Positions 11,951-25,390 of a DNA stretch of 64,000 nucleotides are shown here, piece after piece (position 1 is the stretch's first letter; every line of letters starts with the position of its first letter). A model generated the notes under the pieces. The model did no database searches. It was not told where the DNA came from and saw nothing but the letters and a program-made list of their open reading frames with translations. This DNA comes from Neckera pumila. Lineage: Eukaryota > Streptophyta > Bryopsida > Hypnales > Neckeraceae. The position numbers and the translations under genes are program-made. The stretch lies in contig OZ018410.1 of NCBI GenBank assembly GCA_963969595.1, positions 43,195,413-43,259,412 on the forward strand, read 5' to 3'.

Positions 11951-14900
11951 TTGCATGCCTGCGTAAGCAATAGCTTCAAATTACATAATGTTTCGAGGTT
12001 ACAAAATATGAAAGTTGTCTGGTACTTATGACGTGGGAGTTGGCTTGAGCTCTTGTTTTGATTTATTTGGAGCAAAAGAGGAATCAAAGGTGGTTGTTGG
12101 TAACAGCACTTGGAGATATTTGTAAACTTTGCATGCTTGATTTTAATTGATTGAATCCAGTGTATACAGATCAGAAATCTTTGTTGTAAAGTTGGAAATG
12201 GGTGTAGGGATTTTGCTCGGTAATAGGTTCTGAGATCATGACAATAGAGTATTTACATCCATGATTTTAGGCATTACATTACTTAGGTTTAATATTTAAC
12301 TTTGGTTGATTATAGCATTAATTTTTGGGCATATTTGGTATTTACACCCACATGTAAATGTAAGTTTCGTGGCATTCATTTTCTGTATATATTTGGACTA
12401 CTTGCACTATTTGATTAGAGATTGCACGTTTCATATAGAAGCACTGAAAACTGTCAGTATTTAGCAATTTAGCACAGGTGGATGCAATTTTCCTTGCTAT
12501 AATATTTCTATAGTATTGACTAGTGAAAAGGATGAGTTTAAGAATAAAATAGATATTTCAAATGTGGTATGTCATTTCTATAATTTCTCAAAGAAAAAAA
12601 TTCCCTAGACCACTTAAATTGTCATATAGATGGATATTGAACAAAAAATCAACAAAAATTGGTAGATTATAAATGGAACTTAGATATGTGTCCTTCTGAT
12701 GTATTCATGAATCAAGGCCAATCATTTCAAAGACACACCCTAAAATTGAGTTTTTTATTTGAACTCATTGAATTTAGTTACAATTCACTATAACCGTTTG
12801 TTAATAAAATGAGTATGACACATTGTGACTTGCAATGTAATAGTAGTAGAATTAATATAGACCATCACAAACAAGCAGTATAAATGCTACAAAACAATTC
12901 CTAGGAATCTTTCACAAACAAACAATACTTATAGTGTATATGAATAAAAATAATTATTGCATGAGGTGTTTGAAAATTTAATTTAAATTTGTATGTATGG
13001 TTTTTTAGTATACCCGTTCGAACATGACCAACCATGTAATTTGTTTAAGAAGATCCTCTTCTTGATGTGCAACCCATGAAAGGTACAATGCATAATAGGG
13101 AATTAGTAGTATTCTGTTTGATTCACTACTTTGATTTGTTTTATTACTAAAAGTGCATTTATGTTACGCTATCCCTCAATTCTAGAACATTTGAGCGATA
13201 TTTTTATTCTGTAGGAAATGCCTTTGGTCAATGATAATTAGAGAAGAATATTTTTCATTTGAGTTATTTTCGCAAATTGAGATTCTGTAAATTTCCTAAA
13301 CCTACTGGGCATGTCACTACAAAGTGAAACAAAGTTTAAGACGTTGACAAGTCTTCAAGAATGAAGCACAATTGAAGATGTTGATATTTTTTTGAATATG
13401 GTAGGTTTCTTCAGAGGGGGAGCTCAACAACATAGAGGGGGAGCATTGCCATCATCCATGCAGTGTGGTAGTTTGCAAGGTACTAGCGCCTACAACATTT
13501 GCATCAGGTATTATTCTTGGACTATGATTTTTGAAAAAATCTAAGTTTAGATCCACAATAATGAAGCCTATTTTTTCATCAATAAACATTTGGATTTCCA
13601 ATTTCAGTGTAAGGGGATTTGAACTGTTAATTCTGTTTTTTGTCATTCAAAGTGTTCTAAAACCAAAAACCAGAAATTCTATTTTGGTTCATTGATATTT
13701 AGATTTTTATTCTATGTTGACAAGGTAATTATAGGTGTGGTTTATTTTTTGTTAAAATAGCATATTCTTCTTATGTTTTCAAAGACAAATGTTATTAAAA
13801 GATGTAGACATTGTAGAAATTTCATATTTCTAAACAAAGGAATTTAAAATGGATTTTAAAAATCAAATTTAACTAGTAGAAAACTTTTGTTTTATTTGGA
13901 AATCTTTTATTTTTATCCAAATATAATCGAAGCACCTTTATTTTGTGACATCAATCCTATGAAGTTTATATAAAAATGTAAGAAGTTTGATATTTGAACT
14001 GGTTTTGTTTTTTGAAAAATTATTCTTGAAGTCCAATTCAGGCATGGAACATGTGATTTCAACAAAGATTGATATGATTTCTCTATTAATTGTTTGGGGC
14101 AAAGGTGTCCATTGCAATGTTCACTTTATGTAGTGTTTATGACTTTTAAAAGCAAGCCTTCCCTTTAACTATTCTTGTATCCAAGAAATCACAGTATACA
14201 TTTAATTCAAAAAATTGTTGAGCACATATTGAAAAGACATAAATTAATTGGGGTTTGAGTTACGTATGACAAATAAAAAGAGGAATGGAAGACTATAATT
14301 CATTTTTGCATTTTGAATACCTTCATGATCTAACGTTTTCATCTTGAGATGAAAGGTGACATTGTTGTGTTTTCTACTCTCACGTATTCTCTGAAACGTC
14401 TAGTTCTTAGAATTAAAATGCTTTAAATTATGAGAAATGTGAGTCGACTCTTAAACTAATTATTTTTTTGTTCAGCTTAGAACAAACTCTTAGAACTCAA
14501 ATAAGACCTAGCTTGGGCATTTAGGGGTTTGTACATGTGCACGTGAGAAAAGAAAGAATGAAAGACATTATCATTGTATAAGTGGATGTGGCAACTCTGT
14601 CAAGAGTAGGATAAATAGTCTATTTATTAACGTCAAACAAAAGCATCACATTGTCTACATGTTTCATTTTCTTTGCAAGGTGAAAATGTTTGAATATACT
14701 AGTTGTATCTGCAACTTGAACTTTTTATGTAGTGAAAGACTAGTACAATAATTAATTGGAGGCATTTCTAAAACTTTGATTGCTCACATTGTAAAGTAGA
14801 AATGTTTCAAGGAGTAACAGATTTGGTAGTTTTTTTGGAGCACATTGTTATATACAAGTAAGTACATGATGAGAATGAATTAAAATTCGACACAACCTAA

Positions 14901-17900
14901 AAAGTGAAAACAAAATCTGAAGCACAAAATGAATTTGTCAAATTCTTAAAACTACAAAATTTTATTCTATAAACATATTTTTCCAAGAAGTTGTGCAAGT
15001 GCAGTTCTTGAGTTTTTATTTTTATTTTTATATTATTGAAAGAAGATACGAAGGTTGCCCGAAAAGAAGATTTATGGAATCTGTTTTATTGGTCCCAAAA
15101 AATGAAATGAATCAAAGCATTAGATATGGGCTAGACTGATGTATAGGAATCAAGAATGCATAAACGTATCATTGTTCAATTATCTTTTGTACTGTGCTTT
15201 TTGACAGTCTCCATTTTGAATATGTTTGATACATTCTTATTGATGGTAACTACAAGGTAGCAACAATCATAATCATCCTTGTACTCATACATTAACAATA
15301 TTGTTCCTTTAAATTGTTTCCCATAGTATTGTGAATCCACCCCCATGTTTAATTGTAGTTGGTAGGCTATGATATTTTAATTTTTTTGAACTAAAACAAT
15401 GCGATTGCAGTAGACCTTGGTATAGTTAGTTTTGGGAATTTGGATTTTCAAAATGCATTACAAAATTAATGATTCATTAAAAACTACATTTTTTGATGTA
15501 AAAACAAGTGAAATAAAAGAAAATAAATTGGAACAATCAAAATCATGAATTTGTGGAACTAGGACTTATAATCTTCCGCAGAAGATCACATTCTGAAAAG
15601 TTCTCAAGTGACAATCAATTTTGTTTTACTTGTCTTCTGTATTCAAAATGAATACAATATAGTCAATAGATTTAAATGAGGACAGTAGGTGGAAGTTGTC
15701 ATTTGTTACTGAAATGATTTATATTGGGTTGGTAGATTGAGTGGTTTCATTGAAAGTCAACAATAAAATGAAAATGAAAACTAATGTACACAAGTATACA
15801 ATTTTCAATTACTTATTCTCTATTACTTAAAAATTAAAATTCACAATTACTTAACCACATGACAAGTGCTTCAAAAGATTGCCTAAAGGCTAGCGTGCCT
15901 ACTTTGCTATTATAAATTGCTTCTCTATTTTATGATGCTTGCCATTTTATAGTCACTTTGTCCTAAATAGTGGAACCTTGGAGTTGTATCAGTATTCTTA
16001 GAATACTGATTGAATTGTTCACAAATTGAAGGTTGTTATGTTCTATGAATGTCATTTAATATTTATGAAAATTTGAAAGGTATAATTTTGAAGCCTATAT
16101 CTTGGATGAGAAAGAATGGGGGAGTTGTTGATAGTACATCTTGCTTTAGCAGATATCTCAACAAGATTGAAGTTCGCAAAACGCAACAATTGATAGTGGA
16201 AGTAGCACAATCACGCATGTTACATAGTTGCCTGTAGACTCAAAAGCAGCAAGAACATTGGCATCAGGTACTTTTTGCACCTATTTTAAAAAGAAAAGGA
16301 TTTCAGTAATGGAAGTCGGAATGTACTCATGTTGATTTCTCATTCTTTAGAGCTTGTTATTTCTTCTTTTAAAATATAAAACTATTTGTAAAAGATATGA
16401 ATTTATGCCAGGACAAACTGTTTCATGATTACATATGAAGAATTTCATAAATCCAATGGAGTTATGGTTGAAGATGTAGTCAAAATCACTATGAAACTTA
16501 GAACTAAAAAATATAAAATGTTAAATCCATGCAATGCATTCAATTTATGGGGGACTTTTCAAGGTTTGAGTTCCTTGTTTTTAGTATTTTAATGTCCAAT
16601 TCTGGTTGCTTTTTGGAATTGATAGTAAACAAACTAAGGCTCTATAATTTATAAACTTGTAAAATTAAGACTTCATAATCATATGCAAAAATACAACTCA
16701 TGAAGAATTTTGAAGTACCAGGCAGGGGGAGGTGTATTGATTCATTCTTTGTTGTCTCATCTAATTTAATTATAAATCATTGCTTTTTCATAGCCGTAAT
16801 GATGTTCGTTCCAGAGGAATGCCAGAACTAATAATTGTAGTATCTTGAAGCAAAAGTTTTGTAACATCTAGAGAAAATTCTAGAACCCCCCATCAAGAAC
16901 CAAGATAAAGGGAACCTCACGAATCATTTAAATTCTTTTGTAGCAATATGTATGTATTTTAGAAGTTCTGTTTCAAAAACAAAGCTAAGCAACAATCTTC
17001 TATAGAAGTAAAATGTATGATTGTTTCATGGAAACAATTGACCTCAGCTATTGTGTATTGAAAATGCAAAAAAAAAAAGGTTAAGAAGGTTTGAATGTTT
17101 GATGTTTTTAGAGGAGTAATTGAAGAAAATGTTGAAGTTCGAATGGATAGGTGTACCCTACAAAGTACAAAGGGGGAATTTTCTATTACAGAGTTTGTAT
17201 GAGTATATATTCAGAAACAGTTAGAAGATATCTGAATATATCAACTATGATGACTTTGTCTATCAATAGTTCATAAAGTATTCCATTTCAACTGCCATAT
17301 ATTTCAGAGGTCCTCAAGCGCAAGTTAATGAAATTTTAAATTTCAGTTAATTTCTTTTTGGGTTTGCATTTGATTTTTTTTTAATTTTCTTTCATAGCCG
17401 TTGTTATTGTGTAAATGATTCTTTAATTTGTTTTGCTGCTGCAGCATTCTATACCAATATCTTATGTATATTCTGGTTGCAACCAAGTTGCATTCGTGTT
17501 GTTTGTTTGTATTTAGAAATGTATAGTATAAGTTCCCATGTGATGTCTATCATGTACATAAACAGTTTGTTGAGCCATTATCAACAAAGGAGACATTGAA
17601 TGCAAAAAGACATTACATTTTTTATGTAGTTTTATTAAACTCAAACACATTGTCACAGTGAACTCTGTAGAACATCTAAAAGTGAACATTTCAATAAGTT
17701 AAATGAGTTTCGAATTGGGAGTTCAAGAACTGAAAGGTATAATGATGGATTTTTTTAAGTTAACTTTTACTTTGGAATGTGGAACAGATTTTACTTTATT
17801 TGATAGAACAAAGAATTGCATATATAGGTAATCATAGCGATTATATATGTAATGTTCTATTGAAAAGAGATATATAAGATTTTCACATGTCAATTATATT

Positions 17901-18203
17901 GAGTTTTCTTGTACTAAAAGTGTATTGCATTTGTTAGAGCAATTGTGATATTCATTGTCATGCATAGAAGAAGGACGTTATTAGAAAACAATTGAATTTG
18001 ATTTCAGGGATTGGATTGTTGTTGGAATAGAGTGTTTTTTTAATTGGTAAGATTGGTCCTCTCTATATTTCCATTTAGTACCATGGAAAGAGTCTTTGTC
18101 TATCTTATTGCATGAGTTTTTCAGAACTCACAACAACAGTAGTATGTCTTTCATATTTGATACAATTGAAATTACAATTTTTAATTTCTTCTAATGTATT
18201 TTA
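11951..18203. other. AT-rich intergenic DNA, no supported gene
   Basis: This stretch is dominated by A/T runs. Two short segments end in the same way: ACATTTGCATCAG then GTATTA at 13494-13512, and ACATTGGCATCAG then GTACTT at 16255-16273. They look like paralogous exon ends with a 5' splice site. The second follows a partly open frame at 16049-16237. They could be relics of upstream exons of the gene at 18204, but the link is unproven. A TTAA-type terminal motif (GGGCATTTAGGGGTTT) lies at 14515-14530 without a partner. Confidence 0.4.
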
Positions 18204-21200
18204 GAACTTTTGAGAACGTCAGTGCATACTGAAGTATTATTGAACTTTCTTTTTCGGGGCATCATGGCACCGAAGATGCATTCAAAGTGGTTGGAGCACA
18301 GATGGTGGATTGTAGCAAACAACAATGACAGTTCCTCTTTGTGGATCACTGATTTTCCAATTGGGCAGGGGCGTTATGAGTCTGCATTGGCGTCTTCACA
18401 TGGAGTCATCGAGGGCCTCACTAGCACCGCGGACGGAGGACTGATTGTGTCGGTGACCACAACAGAAACGGCACTTGAGAAGTATAAACTGAAGAAGATG
18501 TTCATGATGGCTCCGGTTCCGCTAGAACTTCTCTTAGTTCTTACTCCCATGCGTAGCTTGAAGAGTGTGGCAAAAGATTGGAAGAAAGTGCCGCATACAT
18601 TGCAGAGTAAACGAGAGGGAGCGGTTCAGAAGTTTATGGAGATGACCTCTGAACAAGTGCAAGCATTGCGTCATTGATACCGGGAGATTCTAAGCCGTGA
18701 AGAATTACAAAGGGTGAACCCAAGTGGTGTCCAAGAGTGGCCTGCACCAAGAGATCCAAAAGACTTGAATGAAGTGTATAGGGATTTTGCTATGCCAGTG
18801 AATCCAAATTGGATTCCATTGGATGAACGAAATCGCAAGCGAGCTGCTGTTCAAGAGGGATTAGGAATCCATGCAGATGAGAGGGTTATTTCTGAAAGAC
18901 CGAGGGCACAGCGTCAACGCCTCCAATCTGCGGCAACCGATGTTGTTGTTCAAACTCCAGGTGATAATGAAGAGGTACAAGTGCAAGAGAGTGCAGCAGT
19001 AAGTCCACCATTAGTGGATATGGAAGTTGCTGAAGAATCATTGCAATCAAGAGGGGAGAGAACTCAAAATATTGTATCAAGTGAATCCCCGATTTTCCCT
19101 GAGTTTCCTAGTGAAGGAGAAGAAGGAGCTCCAACTGCAGTCATGGAAGTTGGATCAGGATCAAGATCAAGACAAACAAGAGTTGGCTCAAGTGATAGAA
19201 TATATAGGTCACATGTTGTAGTGGCCAACGTGGATGCGGGAAGGATTGCCGATCGTGCAGGACGGGGTGCTGGTAGGAGAGGGGATGTTGGTGGAAGACG
19301 TCGTGCTGGTAGAGCACGTGGTGGAGATGAGTTGCAACTTGATTCTGCAGTGGAAGACATCTCTGGAGACCAAAGAAGGCGCCGCACTCGTGCAACGGAT
19401 GCTTCAGAAGAGCAAGGGGTCAGGAAACGAACAGCAGCACAGATACGTCGTCGAAGAGCAGCATTGCAAAATCGTCCTCCACAGAGAAATGATGGCGAAA
19501 ATGTTGTTAGTGATGATGATTCTTCTGAGGGTGAACCGGAGCAAGAGCCTAGAAGAGTATTGCCGAAAAGTATTACGAAAGCACCTGTGATTTTTCCTAC
19601 TGAGACTGAGTACAAAGCATGATATATATGGGGGCAGAATCTGATTTTTGATGCAAAGATTGATAGCATCTGCGATGTGGCTAACGCAGAGACAAACGAC
19701 AGGGTGCTAATGGATTGGTGTGTAAATGAAATGTATGAGCGCCTCAGAGGATCCGAAGCTGATGGAGTCAGTGCAATTACCCTCCGTCCCATTGCATATC
19801 GCTATGACAATAACAATGGCGAGGGCAATACGGAGGTGGTAGAGGTGCCATTCAGCCAAGAAGGTACTGCACGTGAATTTGAAGCCGTTTATTTGAAACA
19901 TTGCCCGGCAAATACATCCCTTTCAAGCAGCACATTACAAAGAAGGTGGCTGGAGAACAATATTGTATGGGAGCCGGTAGATGGTCAACATGTTGTTGGT
20001 GCGTGTAAACGAGCCCAACGGGAAAAGGAAGAGGGACACTTATCAAATGAAGAATATCATGCACAGTTTGTGAGACGGAAAGCAAAGTTTGTGGTTTACA
20101 ACAATCCTCAGTTTTATATAGAAGCGTCGGTGAAAATTAATGCAAAGGAGTTTGACTGGAAGTTCTTTACCACGCATTACGAGAATCTCATCAAACTGCG
20201 CGATATATGGAAAGCGTGTGGGAGTCCAAGTGTTGCTACTCGAGCTGATGATGCACATAGAGCAAAAGCGTTGACAATGGTAGCGAGTGCGTTACATTTG
20301 AGTCAGAACTTATCAAAGCATGTATCGTTGGGGGAGCTGTTGAAGAAGATGGTGGATTATACACGCCATGCTTGGCATGAAGATGAGGAGTCCTATAAGG
20401 CCATCGTGCGGGTGTGCAAAGATTATGAGGACGGAAAATTATTTTTCAGCAAGAAGGCGGAAGAAAAATGGAAAAAGATGGTTAGAGATCAGAATCTTGA
20501 TGTCACAGTGGATGGGAACCTGAAGCGGAAGAGGATGGAGAAGACCTGGTGGAGGCCCTTGAATAGCATCTCTACGGAAAACTATTTACGTGTAGTCCAG
20601 AAGATGGCTGCGAAGGATGTGGTGAACGGAAAACGAGCTTCGCAACGATACTATTTCAATGATGCTGCTTCTGCAAATCCCTCTAAAGGTACAGTAGCAT
20701 ACGCGGTAGACACTTTGCAACGGAAAGATGCAATCAGAAACCAAATTCGATTTCTTATAGTAGAAGTTGGGGATGAAAATCCATCTTCCATGGATGATTT
20801 CTTCTCTATCGACGCAAGCAAGTATGGAAATTTGGGAGGAAGGCAGTTCATCTTGATGGGGAGGACATTGGATAATGACACGAAAACCTCGTGGTGTTTT
20901 CCTGCAGTGACGACGGTTCAAATGCTTAGCAGTTTAGAGAATGTAGTCCCAGCATTTGTTAGGCAACATTTTGTGAATATACGAGCCGGTCGCAAAGGTT
21001 ATGCGAGATACAGACGGGACGTCGAGGATGTATCAAATGCTCGTTGGAATTGGCAAGTTGCAATCTCTGGAGTGCAACACGAAGAGCGTGAAGCCTTATT
21101 TCACGTGAGATGTAGAGGAGGGTTCTTTGAAGACGAGTACATTGAACTTGGCAAACCATGTTTATAGATTTTTGATTGTAGACGCGGAGGTTCCCAAGGG

Positions 21201-22658
21201 GAGGACATCCCATGATCAAACGAGGATTACAGCAAGGTTGTGCAACAACTGAAGAATTGGATGTCTTTCATTTTTCGTTGGAATGCCATGTTTCTGTTTC
21301 CGCCAGGCATATCCTTTGATGAAGCAATGGAGTCAAGGATGGCATTGCCAGAGGGTTGCCACGTGCTCCAAGGTTCTTGGATATTTCAAGCAGAGACAGT
21401 GTCCTCATACGTGCATGATCTTCGTCATGGCGAGCAACGGCGACGCGGTATATAACCCATTGGTGGCATTGTCATCATCATGAATTATCCCAAGGAGAGT
21501 GGATTCATGGAAAACCTCCCTAACAGTACAGACGACTTACATGTTATATTTCAAGACTCCTGGAGTACAGAAGTGATGCCTCGAACGCAAGATAAATTTG
21601 AGAGGACACCAACGGAGTTGAAGAGATTGGTACAAATGTATTTGCCACGGAATTGGGGGTTGGTAACATTGGGCATAACAATGGCCATGCCAGGAATTTT
21701 AGAGACAGGATATGTGGGCCATGATGTTATCATCATGGAAGGAGTGTCCGTCAAAACGCAATTTGTGTACGACAGATTGCAATCGATGTATGGGGAGAAT
21801 TTGGTGATGGTGAACGGTGTGAATATGGCTGCCGAACGCAGACCCTCACAAGTGTTGACTACAGAAGAGAGCTTGCCTGGTCCCGGTGTTTCTGAAACAA
21901 ATGGAGCTGTGCCACGTGGTGGAGTTGAAAGACTACCGCGGTCATCCAGGGACTCCTCCAATGAAGAAGAGAGATTTCAAGTGACTAGACGGGTAAGGCG
22001 GAAGGGGAAAGCTGTAGTAGTTGATTCGGGAGCCTCATCGACAAACAAAGATGACAGTGATGCCGAGCGGACAGAATCTAATAGATTACCAAGTGCTGGC
22101 CGAAGTTTAGGTTCTCAAGACACTGATGTAGTCACTGACGCCCATGGGGACCAAACAGATTTGATGGAAGTGGAACAAGACCCGGATTTTGTTGTTGCAG
22201 AAGCAATTGATGAGGTGGACAATATGGAACCGGAAGAAGTTCAAGGGGGCGTAGGAGAAAGTGTAGATACAACAGCACGAACGGAGTCCATGTCAGCATT
22301 TTCTGCATTCAGCCAATTGGATCAAATGAGCTTTGTCCCGGATGATGAAGGATATTACTGTAATAGGGACAACGTTCAATTCACTCGGACAGGTGAAGAA
22401 CCGCATTACATTTATCACCGGATGACTTCCATCCTGGAAGGACCTTCTCTGTCGCCAACTTTATCAGAAGGAGTGACAACGCCTGTTGCAAGCGCTATGG
22501 TGGATACGGCGTTGCAGTATACCTCTCTGCCTCCAGTGAGTTCAATTGGTGGACCAAGTGCATAAGATCAAGTGGAGGCAACTGGTACAGGAGAAGGAGA
22601 AGACTTTGAACATTTGTTTACACGAGTGTTGGAGACACCGGATGAAGCAGGGCCGTTA
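18204..22658 (+). pseudogene. Very large unrecognised gene relic, single frame with in-frame stops
   Basis: One plus-strand frame runs about 1,480 codons from just after a likely 3' splice site (CTAATGTATTTTAG) to a stop at 22656-22658. It is interrupted at 18675, 19620, 21165, 21213, 21453 and 22563, with no frameshift. The order is: an N-terminal globular part (WWIVANNNDSSSLWITDFPI); an Arg/Gly-rich segment (GRGAGRRGDVGGRRRAGRAR) flanked by acidic stretches, about codons 230-470; a Lys/Trp-rich helical region (KRMEKTWWRPLNSISTENYL); a beta-rich part (RNQIRFLIVEVGDENPSS); and an acidic Ser-rich C-terminus. No domain is recognised. The style (acidic linkers, single exon) resembles the DUF7869 gene at 1-2779, and a shared mobile element is a reasonable inference. 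An AATAAA at 22690 may mark the 3' end. Confidence 0.65.
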
Positions 22659-24177
22659 TAAGAGACATAGTAGTACATGTGATGGTAGAATAAAGTATGT
22701 GAAAGGATAGACGTTGTGTGTTAGTTTTGAAAGTCTATGAAGATGTTCGAATGACTATATGGTATTTGATTGATATGAGCACATAATTTAAAAATATGAA
22801 GGTAGTTGCTAAACCTTCAATGTCATTCTAGATTTATAAATAAATATTCTAAAAATTGTAGTGAAAATTGCTGTACGCATAATATCCACATTTAAATATT
22901 ATAACACTAATGTAATTGCAATGTACAAAGTAGAAAGATTAATACATGAGACCAAAACAAATGATTGATAGGAAGAAATAAAATGTGTTGGACTTGTATG
23001 TCTCTTGGAAGAACTAAAATTGCATCCTCATAGAAAGTTTGCATTCAAAGTGATAGTATTGCATGATGAAATTTGAAAATGGATTTCTTGAAAATCTGGG
23101 GGGTACTCAAGTTTTTGATAACACAATTTTTGTGAATAGTTTTGCACACAATCATTGCACTTGGCCAAGTGCAAAAATGCCTAATTCTGTGTTATATGCG
23201 TCAACCTTTGAAATTTAACAATTGATATTATTAGCATATTATTTGGAACAACTTCAAAAAATTTGGAATCATTCTAGTTATTTTTTGTATTCTTAATCAA
23301 ACTAATTTGAACTTTGTATTTTAAAATTGCTAAAAATACAAATTTGGAATTTTTTTTCTTTAGCCCCAATTTGTTTGTGCAAAGTAAAGACTAGGAATGT
23401 TTAAAAGAATGTTTTTTTCCGTCCCTACTATTCTTTTCATTGTAAAAAAATTATATTTGCTCCTTCTTTCTATTAAATTATATTTTCTAAATAAATTTTA
23501 AATATTTCTTACAATGAAATTTTGAAAATCGAAGAATGCAACAAATATGTAAACTTATTACTCTACAAGTCCCTAGTCTACAAAATATTGAGATTTGTTT
23601 CACCCTACCAAGAATTTGCCATTGAAAATTTGAAGAGGACACATTGTATTATCTTGGTCTTTAAAGGGTTAAAGTGTCCCTAGACTTCCTCCTTCAAAAT
23701 TGTCATTAACCATTTCCACACTTAGTAATTGTGATTGGTAGACATTTTTGATTTTTTGAGATTTTGGTTTCAAATCCAGCCTATATGATGTTTTTAGTAT
23801 ACTAAAGAGCTTCCACTTCAAAAATTCATAGAAATTGCATATTATATCCAAAAATTCTACTTATTTTTTGAAAATTCATGATTTTAAATTATTAATGCTA
23901 CATAAATATTTTTTCTAGAAAAGGGTGCATTCAACTAGTCTGAATTGCTTATTCTGATGTTTTTAGGTGTTTCCACCTTATAGCTCGTTGAATGCATAAC
24001 AGAAGTGCTTGTACACAAGTGCACTTTGTCTTGCCTCCCCCAACGGTGAAAATTGTCCTAGTAGAAGAAGTTTCGGGCCTACAGAAGGTTGCAAGACAGA
24101 AATGGCAGCAATGCAATTATGGTGAGAAAAAAATATATATTTGGAAAATCTAGTGAGGCATGGTAGTGCCATGTTAG
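22659..24177. other. AT-rich DNA, no supported gene
   Basis: No coding sequence is supported. A lone terminal motif of the TTAA family (GGTCTTTAAAGGGTTAA) lies at 23656-23672, with no matching left end seen. Confidence 0.5.
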
Positions 24178-24518
24178 GTCAAAAATTTCAAAAAAACAAT
24201 AATCATTAGATGTGATTTGGGGGTCTTGGAGGGCTCCGAGTTCCCCTGCTGTCTGCTGCGTTCCTAGACTGCGGGAACGCAGCAGCAGCTGGCTGACGTG
24301 GTCAAGCGACTGCCACGTCATTTAAAAAAAAAAAAAGATTGCTTAAAATGATATTTTGGTAAAAAAAAAATTATTTTTTATTTTTTGAAAAAAAAAATTC
24401 TCACACACCCATACCGACGTTCACTGAATCTGGGCAGATTAGAGAACAGGCCTGAAACGGCCTTCCAAGACCTCCAAATATCATCTAATGAAACCATTTT
24501 TTTCTGAAATTTTTTAAC
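24178..24518. mobile_element. Foldback/MITE-like element with about 55-bp inverted ends and GC-rich inner hairpins
   Basis: The left end around 24180-24236 (core CATTAGATGTGATTTGGGGG then TCTTGGAGGGC) is repeated inverted at 24460-24515 (core, reversed, CATTAGATGATATTTGGAGG then TCTTGGAAGGC). The match continues into the A-rich flanks. Just inside the left end are two short hairpins: CTGCTGCGTTCC pairing with GGAACGCAGCAG around 24256-24289, and TGACGTGG pairing with CCACGTCA around 24293-24319. The GC-rich core is unlike its AT-rich surroundings. Confidence 0.6.
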
Positions 24519-25390
24519 TAAAAAAGAAATTACTTTTTTTTTGTTTTTCTACCGCGGACGGTGCCAATAATGAAAGTCTAGCAGCCTTTTGTAGGGTTGA
24601 GATTTCTTATAATGATTGAGGTTTTGCCGGGTCATTTTGCCCTATTGGCACTGTTGAATTTTTTTTTTAAATTTTCTACATCGACAAATGTGAAAAATGA
24701 GGGGAGCAATTGAAATGTATTTTCTTTTGATAAAGCATGAATTTGTTATGAACTTTTGAAGTTTGTTGCCCACATTTTACTATATTGGCAATTGAACTTT
24801 TTTTAAATTCTACATAATGACAAATGTGAGAAATGAGGTGAGCATTTGAATATTCTTTTTTACAAAGCATGAATTTTTGAAATATGCTCTCCAATTGGCC
24901 CAAAAGAATCTCTAGATTATTCTAAAATCAACAAAAACTGTAGTCTTTAATGGTCATCTTACTCATATAAAGTGGTCACAATACTTCTAAACTTAGTCAC
25001 AATTTGAAGGCCGAAAAAAACCACTTTGTCTAATGAATTTACATTCAAAAGATGGAAGTTCTTATTGCAATCACTAATCACTCCATCATTATCATCTAAG
25101 ACATTGATTGTAGTAAACCATTCAATATACAATGTAGCCCAGATCTCATTTGTTGAGAAAATCTTGTCATGAATTGATGTAAGACTTTGATTTGTCATTC
25201 TCTAGGTATTGGTGATGAATCTTTTGCCTATAATGGGTTGGTTTATCTTAATCTTTATAGGACATTTTCACATGTATTAATATATGTCAAAAATTAAATC
25301 TCATTTTTTCAAAATTAAAAACATCAAAACTAATTTTACATGATTTTCTTAGAAATTTCTTTGTAAAAATCATAGTAATTACAAAGATGC

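Noticed and set aside
19064..19792. Minus-strand frame of 242 codons
   Set aside because: It lies opposite the Arg/acid-rich part of the large plus-strand relic. Its Ser/Leu/Pro-rich composition is what an antisense reading of that biased sequence gives.
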